Below are positions 7,038-7,914 of a stretch of 7,914 bases of DNA, piece by piece. Below the pieces are notes generated by a model that was not told where the DNA came from, ran no database searches, and saw only the letters and a list, made by a program, of their open reading frames with translations. The stretch is from a bacterium (GTDB taxonomy: Bacteria; Bacteroidota; Ignavibacteria; Kapaibacteriales; UBA2268), in assembly GCA_030426865.1 (NCBI GenBank), contig JAUHXN010000127.1, positions 1-7,914 on the forward strand, written 5' to 3'. Each line of letters begins with the position of its first letter. Within the stretch, counting starts at the first letter, position 1. A program made the translations under genes and the position numbers.

Positions 7038-7914
7038 TTACTCCTTGATAAATTGTTTGGTGACTACTTCTTTGCCAATCTCTAAACGAATGAAATACGT
7101 ACTTGGAGGCAGGTCAGAAACATCGTACTCTTTCTGATAACTAGATGTATTCATAAGACCTTCTTCTATAAATCCTACTTCATTACCAAGTAAATCAACT
7201 ATACTCAATCTGATATATTCAAATCCATTTGAGTTCAGATTAATGTTAATTGTGTTTGTAGTTGGGTTCGGGGAGATTATAACCTCTTCATTATATTCTG
7301 AATTTATACTTGTTTCTCTATCATATAAAAACTTCGACAACTCATTTCCACCCGCACCTATAAAGTAGTTCATAGACTCATTGTATATAATAGTTTCAGA
7401 GTAAACATTCTTGGGTGGAAACCCATACCAGTCTAGATTTTCTGTTAATAAATTTAAAACTGCTATACTTTGACTTGAAGAATTAAATATAAGAGATTCA
7501 CTATCTAAAGCAACGACATTATAGCCATCATATAAGCCTTCTGACAGAACTCTTTCTCTGATTCTATTTGCTAAATCAAATCGAAATATTCCATTCTTTC
7601 TTTTATTATCAATTTGTTTACTAAAGAATCCAGAAATATAAATAACATTATCATCTACCATAGAAAAATATATATCCTCTGCTTCACATCTAGTTTTACT
7701 ATTCTCATCAAAAAGAGGTTCATTTATTATCTGCTCCATTGACTCCAAATCCCATACTTTTAGATATGCCATATTGTCATTTAGCGTTGCTAAGTATTTG
7801 CCGTTGTGCGATACTTCTATGGCTGTGTATTCATCTTCTCCATATTCTGTTAGGTCTTTGATGTGTTCACCAGTTTCATAGTTATAGGCTATAATCTTGT
7901 TCCTAGGTGCAGGA
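7038..7914 (-). CDS. WD40-like protein with T9SS type A sorting domain (5' end outside window)
   Basis: An exported protein of unknown function of which 291 C-terminal residues are visible. The frame stays open to the right edge, and the residues before the ATG at 7772 complete a WD40-like repeat: KIIAYNYETGEHIKDL, then YTAIEVSHNGKYLATLNDN running into MAYLKVWDLESMEQI. The real start is therefore beyond 7914. Further blade-like segments follow (NVIYISGFF, GIFRFDL, SQSIAVLNL), consistent with the end of a beta-propeller. The last 82 residues (7286-7041) are a T9SS type A sorting domain with VIISPNPTTNTI, LSIVDLLGNEV and STYFIRLEIGKEVVTKQFIKE, so secretion across the outer membrane is expected. 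The gene converges on yjbQ and is a separate transcription unit. It shares only the sorting domain and propeller theme with the protease; neither enzymatic motifs nor an obvious substrate are visible. Confidence 0.85.
   Translation of the reverse strand, partial: PAPRNKIIAYNYETGEHIKDLTEYGEDEYTAIEVSHNGKYLATLNDNMAYLKVWDLESMEQIINEPLFDENSKTRCEAEDIYFSMVDDNVIYISGFFSKQIDNKRKNGIFRFDLANRIRERVLSEGLYDGYNVVALDSESLIFNSSSQSIAVLNLLTENLDWYGFPPKNVYSETIIYNESMNYFIGAGGNELSKFLYDRETSINSEYNEEVIISPNPTTNTININLNSNGFEYIRLSIVDLLGNEVGFIEEGLMNTSSYQKEYDVSDLPPSTYFIRLEIGKEVVTKQFIKE

Noticed and set aside
7038..7772. Minus-strand gene read as complete from the ATG at 7772
   Set aside because: The frame is open to the window edge and the upstream codons complete a WD40-like repeat, so the ATG is internal.

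Overview
The window is AT-rich and is best explained as a chromosomal piece from the Bacteroidota/Ignavibacteria/Kapabacteria side of the FCB group. The main reason is that two different proteins end in a type A C-terminal sorting domain of the type IX secretion system (T9SS), which is essentially confined to that group. Supporting signs are the absence of clear Shine-Dalgarno sequences before the genes whose starts are visible, a lipoprotein with acidic residues just after the lipid-bearing cysteine, and a YidC with a lysine-rich tail. No rRNA, tRNA, CRISPR array, transposase or phage gene was seen.

Layout. Bases 1-884 hold the 3' part of yidC (membrane protein insertase). After a 120-base gap comes a tightly packed plus-strand cluster: a 671-residue lipoprotein built from six DUF4397-like modules (1005-3020), a 1111-residue secreted subtilisin-like protease (3040-6375), and a 138-residue YjbQ/UPF0047-family protein (6375-6791). 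The lipoprotein and protease are 19 bases apart, and the protease stop overlaps the yjbQ start by one base (TAATG). A 246-base convergent intergenic region (6792-7037) carries two compact GC-rich palindromes. The minus strand then holds the 3' part of a WD40-like, T9SS-exported protein (7038 to beyond the right edge); its true start lies outside the window, upstream of the first in-window ATG at 7772.

How the genes may work together. The lipoprotein and protease are both predicted to leave the cytoplasm and may both end up at the cell surface, so their joint transcription is plausible as a surface module; a physical or functional link is inference. The YjbQ protein has no export signal and looks like a cytosolic passenger coupled to the protease by translation. 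yidC is a housekeeping membrane-biogenesis gene, probably in a separate unit.

Most unusual points: the six-fold module architecture of the lipoprotein; the protease's regular 46-residue Asp-box repeats, which suggest a seven-bladed propeller between the catalytic domain and the sorting domain; a GC-rich palindrome sitting in frame in the lipoprotein's linker; and two hairpin-forming inverted repeats (7-bp and perfect 12-bp arms) within the first 100 bases of yjbQ.
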